From contig NZ_JAUZQD010000014.1 in assembly GCF_030709675.1 (NCBI RefSeq), positions 62,001 through 126,000 on the forward strand: a DNA stretch of 64,000 nucleotides, in the 5' to 3' direction. A program made the translations under genes and the position numbers. This stretch comes from Symbioplanes lichenis (GTDB taxonomy: Bacteria; Actinomycetota; Actinomycetes; Mycobacteriales; Micromonosporaceae). How positions within the stretch are numbered: the first letter of the stretch is position 1; each line of letters opens with the position of its first letter. The notes under the pieces are model-generated. The model worked only from the letters and a program-made list of their open reading frames with translations, searched no databases and was not told where the DNA came from. Below are positions 15,943 to 24,441 of this stretch, piece after piece.

Positions 15943-17106
15943 CGGGCCTGGCGGGCGCCACTGGATGAGGGCGGCGGTGGCGTCGTCGCGGAGTTCGCCG
16001 TTCTCGTACGAGACGATGGTGTGGATCAGGCGGCGCATGGTTTCGGCGGCCGGGGCGTCGGCGCGGAGTTCCGTACGCAGGAAGGTGTCGAGGCGGTCGA
16101 GGCCGAAGAGCTGGCCGTCCGCGGACCGGGCCTCCGTGATGCCGTCGGTGTAGAGCGCGAGCGTGTCGCCGGGCTCGAGCGGGATCTCGGTGACCCGGGG
16201 CGGGCGCCGGATCATGTGGCCCAGGCCGAGGGGCAGGGCCGTGGGCGTCGGCGGGGACGGCATGGACCGGTCGCCGCGCAGGTGGAGCTCGGCGGGGTGA
16301 CCGGCGGCGATGCGGCGGTAGGTGCCCGTGGCGGTGTCGAGCTCGGCCAGCACGGCCGTGACGAAGGAGCCGGAGTATTGCCGGCGGATCCACTTGTCGA
16401 TCGAGCGGTAGGTGTCCACCAGGCCGAGGCCCGAGCGGCGGGCGTTGCGATAGGTGTTGAGCGTCAGCGTGGTCAGGGCGCTCGCGCTGATGCCGTGGCC
16501 GACGGTGTCGAAGAGGGCGACGTGCAGCAGGTCGCCGTTGGCCGCGTAGTCGAAGGCGTCGCCGCCCACGTCGTAGCACGGCTCGAGGACGGCGGTGACC
16601 ACGGCGCCGTTGGCGGCGAAGGAGAGCGGGGGCAGCTGGTTCCAGATGATCTCGGCGGCGAGCTGCATGGGGAGGCGCCGGCGCGTGCGTTCGACCGCGT
16701 CGCCGTAGAAGCGCCGGCTCGCCACCAGCTCCGCCACAAGCGCGGCGATCACGGCCAGGTCGCGGCGCAGGGCGTCGTCGGCCTCCCCGCGCAGCCAGAC
16801 CTCGAGCACGCCCAGCCGCTCGGCGCCGTGCAGCAGCGGCAGCCACAGGCACGAGTCCTCCTGGGCCGGTCGCGCGGTGCGGAAGGCCAGGCCGGGCAGT
16901 GTGTCGTTGACCTTGCGCGGGTCGCTGTCGCCCGGCGTGCCGTGCAGCGGCCACAGCGACAGCTGCTCGTAGTCGATCATCAGGGCGGTGAGCCGCTCGG
17001 CGCCCAGCAGCGGCGCCACGGCGGCGAGGGCGGGAGGCAGATCCTCCGGGCGGCTGCGGCGGCGCAGGTCGAGCAGGCGGCGTACCGCTTCCATCGGATC
17101 GGCCAT
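15937..17106 (-). CDS. PP2C/SpoIIE-type serine phosphatase with GAF-like N-terminus
   Basis: 389-residue cytoplasmic phosphatase of the RsbU/SpoIIE type, expected to dephosphorylate an anti-anti-sigma factor. The N-terminal half (about 1-160) is GAF-like (LMIDYEQLSLWPLHGTPG). The catalytic half carries metal-binding Asp motifs: EPCYDVGGDAFDYAANGD, ALFDTVGHGISASAL, FVTAVLAELDTATGTY, AAGHPAELHLRG, LYTDGITEARSADGQLFG and the final RDDATAALI. No kinase or STAS partner is adjacent, so the target is unknown. Confidence 0.92.
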   Translation of the reverse strand: MADPMEAVRRLLDLRRRSRPEDLPPALAAVAPLLGAERLTALMIDYEQLSLWPLHGTPGDSDPRKVNDTLPGLAFRTARPAQEDSCLWLPLLHGAERLGVLEVWLRGEADDALRRDLAVIAALVAELVASRRFYGDAVERTRRRLPMQLAAEIIWNQLPPLSFAANGAVVTAVLEPCYDVGGDAFDYAANGDLLHVALFDTVGHGISASALTTLTLNTYRNARRSGLGLVDTYRSIDKWIRRQYSGSFVTAVLAELDTATGTYRRIAAGHPAELHLRGDRSMPSPPTPTALPLGLGHMIRRPPRVTEIPLEPGDTLALYTDGITEARSADGQLFGLDRLDTFLRTELRADAPAAETMRRLIHTIVSYENGELRDDATAALIQWRPPGPS

Positions 17107-17173
17107 GTCTGCTACCTACCCACTCCTGCGCCCACCGAATGGTGGACAACGGACTCAACCGCGAGACTAACGG

Positions 17174-18037
17174 TCAGTCCTTGCCCGGCGCACTCGCGGA
17201 GACCGGGGCCGGCATTGCCACGGCGCCGGCGTTGGCGGCGATCACCAGGGCGATGGCCAGCCCCTCGACGGGGCTGAGCCGCTGGTGCAGGACGACATAG
17301 CCGGCGACCGCGGCGACGGCGGGTCCGAGGCTCATCAGCACGGCGAAGGTCATGGTGGGCAGGTGGCGCAGGGCCAGCAGCTCCAGGGAGTAGGGCAACG
17401 CGGAGGACAACACCGCCACGGCGGCGCCGGCGGCCAGGACGGGCGGGTCGATCAGCGCGGTTCCGGCCGTGGCGGCGCCGAGGGGCAGCGTGATGATCGC
17501 GGCGGCGGTCATGGCCAGGGCCAGGCCGTCCGTACGGGGGAAGCGTTGCCCGGCCCGGGCACTGGCCACGATGTATCCGGCCCAGACGGCGCCGGCCGCG
17601 GCCGCGAAGCCGATCCCGGCCGGGGTGAGCCGGTCGAACCCGGTGCTGCTGAGCACCGCGACCCCGGCCGCGGCCAGGCCCGCCCAGAGCCAGCCGGCCG
17701 CGCGGCGGGCGGTCACCACCGACAGCACGAGCGGCCCCAGGACCTCCAGCATCACCACGGGACCGAGCGGGATCCGCGCGATCGCGTGGTAGGCCAGCGT
17801 GTTCATGCCGGCCAGCGCCGCTCCGAAGCCGGCGATCAGCCACCAGTCGGCGCGCCGATGTCCCCGGACGCGGGGGCGGCTCACCGCCAGGAGCACGAGC
17901 GCCGCGATGGTCAGCCGCAGGGTCACGACCCCGTCCACGCCGACCCGGGGGAAGAGCAGCGCCGCGACGGCCCCGCCGAACGGACCCGACAGCAGGGCTC
18001 CCAGGACCAGCCCCACCGCCGTGGCATCTCGGTTCAC
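17174..18037 (-). CDS. EamA-family transporter (RhtA-like exporter)
   Basis: 287-residue drug/metabolite-transporter protein with about ten membrane helices in two EamA halves (first: LRLTIAALVLLAV, PLGPVVMLEVLGPLVLSV; second: AAAGAVWAGYIVASARAGQ, LPYSLELLALRHLPTMTFAV, LMSLGPAVAAVAGYVVL). The pattern is that of RhtA, an inner-membrane threonine/homoserine exporter, but the substrate here is only inferred. Start GTG 18037. Divergent from the LysR gene at 18107, 69 bases away. Confidence 0.9.
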   Translation of the reverse strand: MNRDATAVGLVLGALLSGPFGGAVAALLFPRVGVDGVVTLRLTIAALVLLAVSRPRVRGHRRADWWLIAGFGAALAGMNTLAYHAIARIPLGPVVMLEVLGPLVLSVVTARRAAGWLWAGLAAAGVAVLSSTGFDRLTPAGIGFAAAAGAVWAGYIVASARAGQRFPRTDGLALAMTAAAIITLPLGAATAGTALIDPPVLAAGAAVAVLSSALPYSLELLALRHLPTMTFAVLMSLGPAVAAVAGYVVLHQRLSPVEGLAIALVIAANAGAVAMPAPVSASAPGKD

Positions 18038-18106
18038 GCGTCGACGTTAGAAGCCGCTCCTGCGGCCCGGGAAATGCCGAATGGGCTGCGGTTATGCTCT
18101 GTGGTC

Positions 18107-18964
18107 ATGACCGTGGAGCTGCGGCATCTGCGCGCCTTCCTCGCCATCGCGGCCGAAGGCACCATCACCCGGGCGGCGGCCCGGCTGCACGTGACGCAAC
18201 CCGCGCTCTCCCGCACGCTGCGCCAGCTGGAAGCCCATCTCGGTGCCCGCCTGATCGACCGGTCCACCCATCACCTGCGGCTCACCCCGGCCGGGTACGC
18301 GTTCCAGTCGCGGGCCGCCGCCGCGGTCACAGCCGTCGACGAGGCCCTCGGCGCCGCCCGGGCCGGGACCTGGCCCTTGCGCCTCGGGCACGCGTGGTCC
18401 GCCCTGGGCGAGCACACCACGCCTCTGCTGCGTCGCTGGAAGGAAGAGCACCCGGGCACGCCGCTGCACCTGCTGCGCGTCGACGATCGAAGCGCCGGGC
18501 TCGGCCAGGGCGCCGTCGACGTCGCCGTCATCCGGGGTGAGGCCGGCCTCCCCGCCGGGGGGAACGCCGTGGTTCTCCTGGTCGAGCCGCGGATGGCCGC
18601 CGTCGCCGCCGACAGTCCGCTCGCCCGGCGGCCCCGGCTCACCCTGCGCGATCTCGCCGCCGGGCCGATCGCCGTCAACACCATCGCCGGCGCCGCGACC
18701 CTCGGTCTCTGGCCACCGTACGCGACCCCGGCCACCGTCGAGGTCGCCAACACCGACGACTGGATCGCCGCCGTCGCCGCCGGTCACGCCGCCGGTATCA
18801 CCACCACGGGCACCGCGGCGACCTACCCGGATCCGGCCGTCGCCTACGTTCCGCTCGCCGGCGTCCCCGCCGTGCCGGTGCATCTGGCCTGGCAGCAGCC
18901 GCCGAGCCATCCGGCCGTACCGGATCTCGTCGCCCTGGCCCGGCGGGTGATCCCCGAGGCATAG
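18107..18964 (+). CDS. LysR-family transcriptional regulator
   Basis: 285-residue LTTR. The N-terminal winged HTH is textbook: ELRHLRAFLAIAAEGTITRA, ARLHVTQPALSRTLRQLE, LGARLIDRSTHHLRLTPAG. The substrate-binding domain follows from about residue 90, lacking some of the usual linker. Start ATG 18107. Divergent from the EamA exporter, so it probably controls export of a metabolite that is also its co-inducer (inference from the usual LTTR layout). Confidence 0.93.
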   Translation: MTVELRHLRAFLAIAAEGTITRAAARLHVTQPALSRTLRQLEAHLGARLIDRSTHHLRLTPAGYAFQSRAAAAVTAVDEALGAARAGTWPLRLGHAWSALGEHTTPLLRRWKEEHPGTPLHLLRVDDRSAGLGQGAVDVAVIRGEAGLPAGGNAVVLLVEPRMAAVAADSPLARRPRLTLRDLAAGPIAVNTIAGAATLGLWPPYATPATVEVANTDDWIAAVAAGHAAGITTTGTAATYPDPAVAYVPLAGVPAVPVHLAWQQPPSHPAVPDLVALARRVIPEA

Positions 18965-18995
18965 GGGCGACCGGCCGCGGGTAGTGGTCTTCTTC

Positions 18996-19679
18996 ATGAG
19001 ACTGGGGCTGCGCGTCACCACTGTCGCCGTGATCGCGGTGGCGGTCCTGGTGCCCTTCGCGTTGCTCGCCGTCCTGGTGGCGGGCGACTGGGCGCCGCTG
19101 CACGAGGGGGACGCGAGCGTCACGCAGGCCGTGCACGAGTGGGCGCTGCGGCATCCCGGGTGGGTGGACGTGAGCGTCTGGTGGACGAACATCTTCGCGC
19201 CCTGGCCGTTGCGGGCGGCCGCGCTGGTGCTGGTCATCTGGCTGTGGCGGCGGCGGCACCGGGGAGCGGCGCTCTGGGTGGTCACGACCATGGCGGCCGG
19301 CGGGATCCTGGGCGCGCTGCTCAAGCTGCTGGTCGAACGGCACCGGCCGAGCTTCCTCGACCCGGTCGCGCGGGCCGCCGGCTTCTCGTTCCCGTCGGGG
19401 CACGCGCTCAACGCCGCCCTCGCCGCGGGTGTCTTCGTCCTCGTCCTGCTGCCGATCTTCCGGCACCGCTGGCCGGTCTGGGCCGCCGCGGCCGTGGTCG
19501 CCGGGCTGACCGGGCTGACCCGGATCGTGCTCGGGGTGCACTGGACGAGCGACGTCGTGGCCGGGTGGCTGCTCGGGGTGGCCGTCGTCGCGGCGACCGC
19601 TGCGGCGTTCACCCATCGCGGGCTGCTGCCCGTCGTCGAGCAGGGCGTGGACCCGGGTCTGGCCGCCGCGACACGTTGA
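18996..19679 (+). CDS. PAP2-family phosphatase, membrane
   Basis: 227-residue integral membrane lipid or undecaprenyl-pyrophosphate-type phosphatase. The three PAP2 motifs are present: KLLVERHRPS, FSFPSGHALN and RIVLGVHWTSDVVAG, with six predicted helices. Start ATG 18996 is preferred; GTG 18984 in frame would add four residues. It is followed 37 bases later by a second PAP2 gene, the two sharing orientation. Confidence 0.92.
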   Translation: MRLGLRVTTVAVIAVAVLVPFALLAVLVAGDWAPLHEGDASVTQAVHEWALRHPGWVDVSVWWTNIFAPWPLRAAALVLVIWLWRRRHRGAALWVVTTMAAGGILGALLKLLVERHRPSFLDPVARAAGFSFPSGHALNAALAAGVFVLVLLPIFRHRWPVWAAAAVVAGLTGLTRIVLGVHWTSDVVAGWLLGVAVVAATAAAFTHRGLLPVVEQGVDPGLAAATR

Positions 19680-19716
19680 TGCGTATCTGTGAAAGCGGCT
19701 GGGTACAAGCGCGGCC

Positions 19717-20409
19717 ATGTCCGACGTCGTGGTTCAGTTCCTGAAGCGGATCCTCGCCCCGGTGGCCGTACTCTTCGTGGTCATGGTGGGGTTGGGCCTG
19801 CTCGTCACCAAGGTGATGGCGCACACCTGGCCGCTCACCGTGGAGGACACGGTCAATCGTGACTTCGCGAGCGACCGTGAGCCCGTGGGAAACGCGATTT
19901 CCTACTTCTTCAGTACGGTCGGGAGCACCCCGGTCATCATCGCCGTCACCGCGCTCGTGGCGATCATCCTGCGCCTGGTGCTCAAGCGATGGCGGGAGCC
20001 GCTGTTCCTGTGCGCCGCGGTCAGCGCCCAGGCGATCGTCTTCTTCTTCACCACGCTGGTCATCGACCGGCATCGCCCCTCGGTCACGCACATGGACACC
20101 TCGCCGCCGACGTCGAGCTTCCCGTCGGGGCACACGTCCGCGGCGGTCGCCCTCTACATCGGGCTGGCGTTCCTGCTCGCGTCGCTGGCCCATCACACGT
20201 GGGTGAAGACGCTGTGCTGGCTCCTCGTGCTGGTGCCGGTGGGCGTGGCGCTCGGCCGGCTCTACCGGGGCATGCACCACCCGTCGGACGTCACGGCCTC
20301 CTTCTTCAACGGCATCACGTGCATCGTCATCATGGCGCGGGGCATCCTCGACCGGACGGTGCAGTGGACCCGCCACACGGCGGGGCGCCTCCGGACGGCC
20401 CACGCTTAA
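19717..20409 (+). CDS. PAP2-family phosphatase, membrane (second copy)
   Basis: 230-residue membrane phosphatase with PAP2 motifs VIDRHRPSV, SSFPSGHTSAA and RLYRGMHHPSDV. It differs clearly in sequence from its neighbour at 18996-19679, so the two are ancient paralogues, not a recent duplication. Likely substrates are lipid phosphates or polyprenyl pyrophosphates of the cell envelope. The C-terminal tail is basic (RTVQWTRHTAGRLRTAH). Confidence 0.92.
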   Translation: MSDVVVQFLKRILAPVAVLFVVMVGLGLLVTKVMAHTWPLTVEDTVNRDFASDREPVGNAISYFFSTVGSTPVIIAVTALVAIILRLVLKRWREPLFLCAAVSAQAIVFFFTTLVIDRHRPSVTHMDTSPPTSSFPSGHTSAAVALYIGLAFLLASLAHHTWVKTLCWLLVLVPVGVALGRLYRGMHHPSDVTASFFNGITCIVIMARGILDRTVQWTRHTAGRLRTAHA

Positions 20410-20418
20410 GCTTTCGGC

Positions 20419-21066
20419 GTGACAGACCTTTCCGACCTGCCGTACGCCAAACATCTGCAGCCCTTCGCCGGCCCCCTCGGCCGGGACGAGGACTACACCG
20501 AGGTCCACCTGGACGGCGGCGAGCTCGAGGATCCCGTCGCCTCCGGTGCCCGCTTCGGCGAGAGCGCGATCACGGGGACGACGTTCACGGGCGGCGACTT
20601 CGGGCAGGCCCGGCTCAGCGACGTGTGGATCAGCCGGACGAGGTGGATCGGCACGAGCTGGGCCGAGGCGGAGCTGATGGACGTCACGGTGCTCGACGGG
20701 GTGCTGGCCGGCGTCCAGGCGTACGGGGGAAGCTGGCGCCGCGTGGTCGTGCAGGGCTGCAAGGTCGACAGCCTCAACCTGCGCGGCGCCCGCCTCCAGG
20801 ACGTCGTCTTCCGCGACTGCGACCTGACCGAGGTCGACTTCGGCGGCGCCACCCTGGTCGGCGTGACCTTCCCGGGCTCGGCCCTGCGCCGCGCCCGCTT
20901 CAGCCGCGTCGTCGCCCGGAAGCCGATCGACCTGCGCGGCGCCCGCGAGCTCGACGTGGCCGAGGGCTGGGAGAGCCTCCGCGGCGCGATCATCGACCGC
21001 GACCAGCTCGCCGAGGCCGCCCCGGCGCTGGCCCAGGCCCTCGGCATCGTGGTCCGGGACCGCTGA
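20419..21066 (+). CDS. Pentapeptide-repeat protein
   Basis: 215-residue protein with pentapeptide repeats (A(D/N)LXX) from about residue 45 to 165, seen as DFGQARLSD, SLNLRGARLQDVVFRDCDL, VDFGGATLVGVTF and LRRARFSRV. Such proteins form a quadrilateral beta-helix, some of which mimic DNA and protect gyrase. Here the function is unknown. Start GTG 20419 is 10 bases after the PAP2 gene, so they may be co-transcribed. Confidence 0.85.
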   Translation: MTDLSDLPYAKHLQPFAGPLGRDEDYTEVHLDGGELEDPVASGARFGESAITGTTFTGGDFGQARLSDVWISRTRWIGTSWAEAELMDVTVLDGVLAGVQAYGGSWRRVVVQGCKVDSLNLRGARLQDVVFRDCDLTEVDFGGATLVGVTFPGSALRRARFSRVVARKPIDLRGARELDVAEGWESLRGAIIDRDQLAEAAPALAQALGIVVRDR

Positions 21067-21135
21067 CCGGATGGCCCCCAGATGTCGGGCGGCGCCGGCG
21101 TGCCCCCGGCGAGAGTGGATGCCGAAGGGGGCCAG

Positions 21136-21837
21136 ATGACCGTCGCCGCGGCCGACGTGGTCCGCGGCGAGGAGAGCCTGCTCACCATCGCCGTCCGGTA
21201 CGGGTACGGCTCGGCCGAGGCGTTCGGGCGGGCGTTCCGGGCGGCCCACGGCGCCGGCCCCGGCGAGGTACGCCGCGCAGGCAGCCCCCTTCGCACGCAA
21301 CCGCAGCTCAGGTTCCGCCTGACCGTCGAAGGGAACGACCGCATGGACACCCGCATCGCCGACCGCCCCGCGTTCCGGATCATCGGACACGCGACCCGCG
21401 TACCGCTGATCCACCAGGGCGTCAACCCGCACATCCAGCGCCACGTCACCACTTTGCCGCAGGAGGAGCACGCCCGGCTGCGGGCGCTGGGCGACACCGA
21501 GCCGGCCGGGCTGCTCGCGGTCAGCGACGACCTCGATCCCGACCGGGCGGAGGGCAGCGAGCTGACCTATGTGCACGGGGTTGCCGTACGCGAGGAGACG
21601 CCCGCGCCCGACGGCCTGGACGTGATCGAAGTCCCGGCCGGGCGCTGGGCCGTCTTCCGCGCCGCGGGCCCGCACCCGCGGACGTTGCAGTCGCTGTGGG
21701 CCGCCACCGCGACCGAATGGTTCCCGTCGAACCCGTGGCGGCTGCGCCCGGGCCCGGAGATCGTCGCGACGCTGGAGCGGGCCGCCGACTTCAGCACCGC
21801 GACGTGCGAGCTGTGGCTGCCTGTCGAACCCGCGTGA
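21136..21837 (+). CDS. AraC/GyrI-like domain protein, N-terminally truncated regulator
   Basis: 233-residue protein. It begins part-way into an AraC HTH domain: VRGEESLLTIAVRYGYGSAE and AFGRAFRAAHGAGPGEVRR are the second recognition unit of HTH_18, while the first helix-turn-helix (normally ~50 residues upstream) is absent. The rest (from about 70) is a complete GyrI-like/BacMR ligand-binding domain (DTRIADRPAFRIIGHATRVP, ADFSTATCELWLPV). ATG 21136 has GAAGGGGG 5 bases upstream and looks like a real start, so it may be expressed as a shortened sensor; a decayed regulator is also possible. The 3' end overlaps the convergent NACHT gene. Confidence 0.7.
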   Translation: MTVAAADVVRGEESLLTIAVRYGYGSAEAFGRAFRAAHGAGPGEVRRAGSPLRTQPQLRFRLTVEGNDRMDTRIADRPAFRIIGHATRVPLIHQGVNPHIQRHVTTLPQEEHARLRALGDTEPAGLLAVSDDLDPDRAEGSELTYVHGVAVREETPAPDGLDVIEVPAGRWAVFRAAGPHPRTLQSLWAATATEWFPSNPWRLRPGPEIVATLERAADFSTATCELWLPVEPA

Positions 21838-24328
21838 CACGGCTGCCGCGACGGCGTGCGCCGGTGCGGTAACGGTCGGCCAGCCGGTCCCGGATGTCGG
21901 AGTGCCGGAACTGGTAGGCCGCTCCCTCCCGGCGCAGGACATTGAGGTCGTACGCGTCCTGCAGGAACGACATCAGCCGCCAGGGGATCTTGCCGGTGAC
22001 CGCCAGCGTCACGTGGGCCGTCACGAAGGCCGGCCAGGAGGTCAGGCAGGCGGCGAAGACCCCGCCGATGCAGAGCCCGAAGCGGAGACCGGTGACCGGT
22101 CCGAGCGGCGGCAACGCGGCAGCGGCCCCGGTCACGGCGAAGAGGGCCCGGCCGAGGACGCCGATCCCGAGGGCGCACACGGCGCCGATGGCCAGGAGGT
22201 GGACGAGGGCCGACAGCCGGTCGCTGCGCAGGGTGGAGAGCGGGCTCGCGGTCGGGATCGTCTTGACCGGCTCGTTGAACCACCGGAGGAAGCCGCCCAC
22301 GAGTCCCACCGGGATCCCGGCGGCCAGGCCGAAGGTGGCGCCGAATGCGAGGCCGTACCCGAGGTCGCCCTGCTTGAGCCCGCCGACCAGGCCGCCGGCG
22401 CAGCCCACGAGGACGCCGACGGCCAGCGCCGAGGCCATCTGCGGCACCGGCCAGGTGCGGCGCCGGCCGAGCCGGAGTTCCGTACGGGCCGGTGCCGCCG
22501 GGTCCGGATGGTCGATCAGCAGCCGCGCCGAGACGCCGGCCATCGTGACGCCGAGGGTCACCGCCAGCCAGATGCCGAGGGCCGTGCTCGCGAACTCGTC
22601 CGGCCCGGTCACCGCGGCGTAGATCCCGCACGCCGCACCGTCGAGGGCGCCGACCAGGAGCCCGTACGCCGCGGCAGCGCCCGTGGATCCGGCCAGCCGT
22701 GCGGGTCGTACCAGGCAGAGGCCGACGCCCAGGGCCATCTCGACGGCGTCCAGGCCCGCCGCCCGGGCGCCGACCATGGGCCAGCCGATCAGGGCGACCG
22801 ACACGGCCGTGGTGACCAGGGCCGACACCCACGACACGGGCAGGCCGCGGCGGCCGCGCAGAAGCCCGAGCAGGACGCAGACGGCGATGCCGATCGCGAA
22901 GCCCTTCGTGAGCCCCTGGGGGAGTCCGCGGCTGAGCCCGTAGCACCCGGCGGCCAGGACACCGGCCGCTACGCCGAAGGCGCGTGCCGGCACGGCCCGG
23001 TGCAGGCGCCACCAGAGCAGCTCGACCTTGTCGAAGCCGCGCATCTGGTCGGCGATGAAGCCCAGCCACCGCTCGGCCCGGCCGGGATCCCAGGCGATCC
23101 GGGCCGGGCGGTCGTCGCCCTCCTCGTCGCCGGCGTCGTCCGCCGCGTGGTAGACGACGGGAACGTACTCGTCGAGCAGCTCGAGGCGGACGTCCTCGGC
23201 GGTGGGGTACCGCGCCGGATCGGTCAGGCCGCCCGGGCGGCTGTCCGGCCCGGCGTAGACGGCGCCGGCCAGCGTGAGCAACAGCGGGCTGGACAGCGCC
23301 GAGCCGACCGGGGTCCCGGCCCCGGCGCGCAGGGCGGCGAAGACCGGCTCCCAGCGGGCCAGGTCCCCGGCCGAGTCGCAGTGCGCCGCGAGCCAGGCCA
23401 CGGCATCGTGGGGGTCGACCGCCAGTGGGCTCAGGACCGCGGCGTCGGCCAGCGGCGGATCTTCCGCCACCAGCTCGTTGTACTCCGCGAAGCGGCACGT
23501 CACGACCAGGGCGCCGGTCGGGAAGTCCGCGTTGAGGCGCCTGATCGCCGCGGCCCGCAGCGGGGCGGGGACCTCGTCCAGGCCGTCGAGCACGGGCAGG
23601 ACGTGCCCGCCGTCGACCAGCGCCCGCGCCGCCCCGGAGCCGAACTCCGCCGCGTCACCCAGCAGGGGATAGGTCTCCGTGATGCGGCGGGTGATCCACT
23701 CCCGGGCGCTTTCCCGGCCCGGGTCCCAGGAGGCCAGCGACAGCAGCACCGGTACGGGCCCACCGTCGCGTTCCCGTCCGAGCAGGCCCAGCGTGAGCAG
23801 CAGCGCGTAGGTGCTCTTCCCGCATCCGGGCACGCCCGCGACGACGGCCCGGGGCTGGTGCTCGCGGTCGCCGGTGGCCAGGAACATCCGCGCGAGATAG
23901 TCGGCGTACTCGTCGCGGGTGAGGATCGCGGGCATCCGCAGCCGGTTCAGGGCCCGCCGGAGCTTGCCGACGATGCCCGTACTGTCCGCGCCGAGCCGGT
24001 CGGTGACACGCCGGCTGTCCGTCGCCCAGCGCACCCGCAGCGGCGGGTCGGCGACCAGGCTGCGCCGCTTCGCCTCCTGCTCCCACTGTTTTCCGACATG
24101 CCCGGCCAGCGCTTTCCGAGCGGCCGCCAGCTGCCTGTCGTCGGTGCGCGGCGCGGCCGGGGTGCTGCGCAGCACCTGGGCCAGCCAGACGAGGAGCGGG
24201 ACGACGGCGGCGACGATGGTCGCCACGAGGCTCGCCGTCGTGGAGCTCGAGACGATGCCGATTCCCACCAGGACGACGATGCCGAGAAGAACGGTGACCA
24301 CCGAGATCAATTTCGCCTGTGTGCCCAT
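21791..24328 (-). CDS. Membrane NACHT-domain STAND NTPase
   Basis: 845-residue signalling NTPase. Two N-terminal membrane helices (LISVVTVLLGIVVLVGIGIV; ATIVAAVVPLLVWLAQVL), a coil, then a NACHT domain at about residues 145-370: Walker A VAGVPGCGKST, Walker B VLPVLDGLDEVP, sensor-like VVTCRFAEYNEL. The C-terminal ~400 residues contain many further Gly/Ala/Leu-rich membrane helices, then a short soluble tail (FLQDAYDLNVLRREGAAYQFRHSDIRDRL). Start ATG 24328 removes a low-quality extension. It is divergent from a SARP-NB-ARC-TPR gene 113 bases away. NACHT proteins act in anti-phage defence and in developmental signalling; neither is proven here. Confidence 0.88.
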   Translation of the reverse strand: MGTQAKLISVVTVLLGIVVLVGIGIVSSSTTASLVATIVAAVVPLLVWLAQVLRSTPAAPRTDDRQLAAARKALAGHVGKQWEQEAKRRSLVADPPLRVRWATDSRRVTDRLGADSTGIVGKLRRALNRLRMPAILTRDEYADYLARMFLATGDREHQPRAVVAGVPGCGKSTYALLLTLGLLGRERDGGPVPVLLSLASWDPGRESAREWITRRITETYPLLGDAAEFGSGAARALVDGGHVLPVLDGLDEVPAPLRAAAIRRLNADFPTGALVVTCRFAEYNELVAEDPPLADAAVLSPLAVDPHDAVAWLAAHCDSAGDLARWEPVFAALRAGAGTPVGSALSSPLLLTLAGAVYAGPDSRPGGLTDPARYPTAEDVRLELLDEYVPVVYHAADDAGDEEGDDRPARIAWDPGRAERWLGFIADQMRGFDKVELLWWRLHRAVPARAFGVAAGVLAAGCYGLSRGLPQGLTKGFAIGIAVCVLLGLLRGRRGLPVSWVSALVTTAVSVALIGWPMVGARAAGLDAVEMALGVGLCLVRPARLAGSTGAAAAYGLLVGALDGAACGIYAAVTGPDEFASTALGIWLAVTLGVTMAGVSARLLIDHPDPAAPARTELRLGRRRTWPVPQMASALAVGVLVGCAGGLVGGLKQGDLGYGLAFGATFGLAAGIPVGLVGGFLRWFNEPVKTIPTASPLSTLRSDRLSALVHLLAIGAVCALGIGVLGRALFAVTGAAAALPPLGPVTGLRFGLCIGGVFAACLTSWPAFVTAHVTLAVTGKIPWRLMSFLQDAYDLNVLRREGAAYQFRHSDIRDRLADRYRTGARRRGSRVTRVRQAATARTSRC

Positions 24329-24330
24329 AC

Positions 24331-24389
24331 CGGAGTGTCGAATCCGGGGGCGGAACTCCGGGCGGAACTCCCGCGGCACTCGGAGTGTC
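24331..24389. repeat. Direct repeats in the STAND-STAND promoter region
   Basis: CGGAGTGTC occurs at 24331-24339 and 24381-24389 (50 bases apart), and CGGAACTC at 24351-24358 and 24363-24370 (12-base period). SARP proteins bind short direct repeats near -35, so these could be sites for the adjacent SARP-like regulator; the period is one base more than the usual 11. Confidence 0.4.
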
Positions 24390-24441
24390 ACCTTCCTGAC
24401 AGAGAGGAACGGCTGCCGGCCGATCGGGGTAACCGGGCGCA

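Noticed and set aside
21838..23498. Alternative 643-residue minus-strand frame inside the NACHT gene
   Set aside because: Out-of-frame Arg/Gly/Pro shadow without Walker motifs; the NACHT frame is unambiguous.
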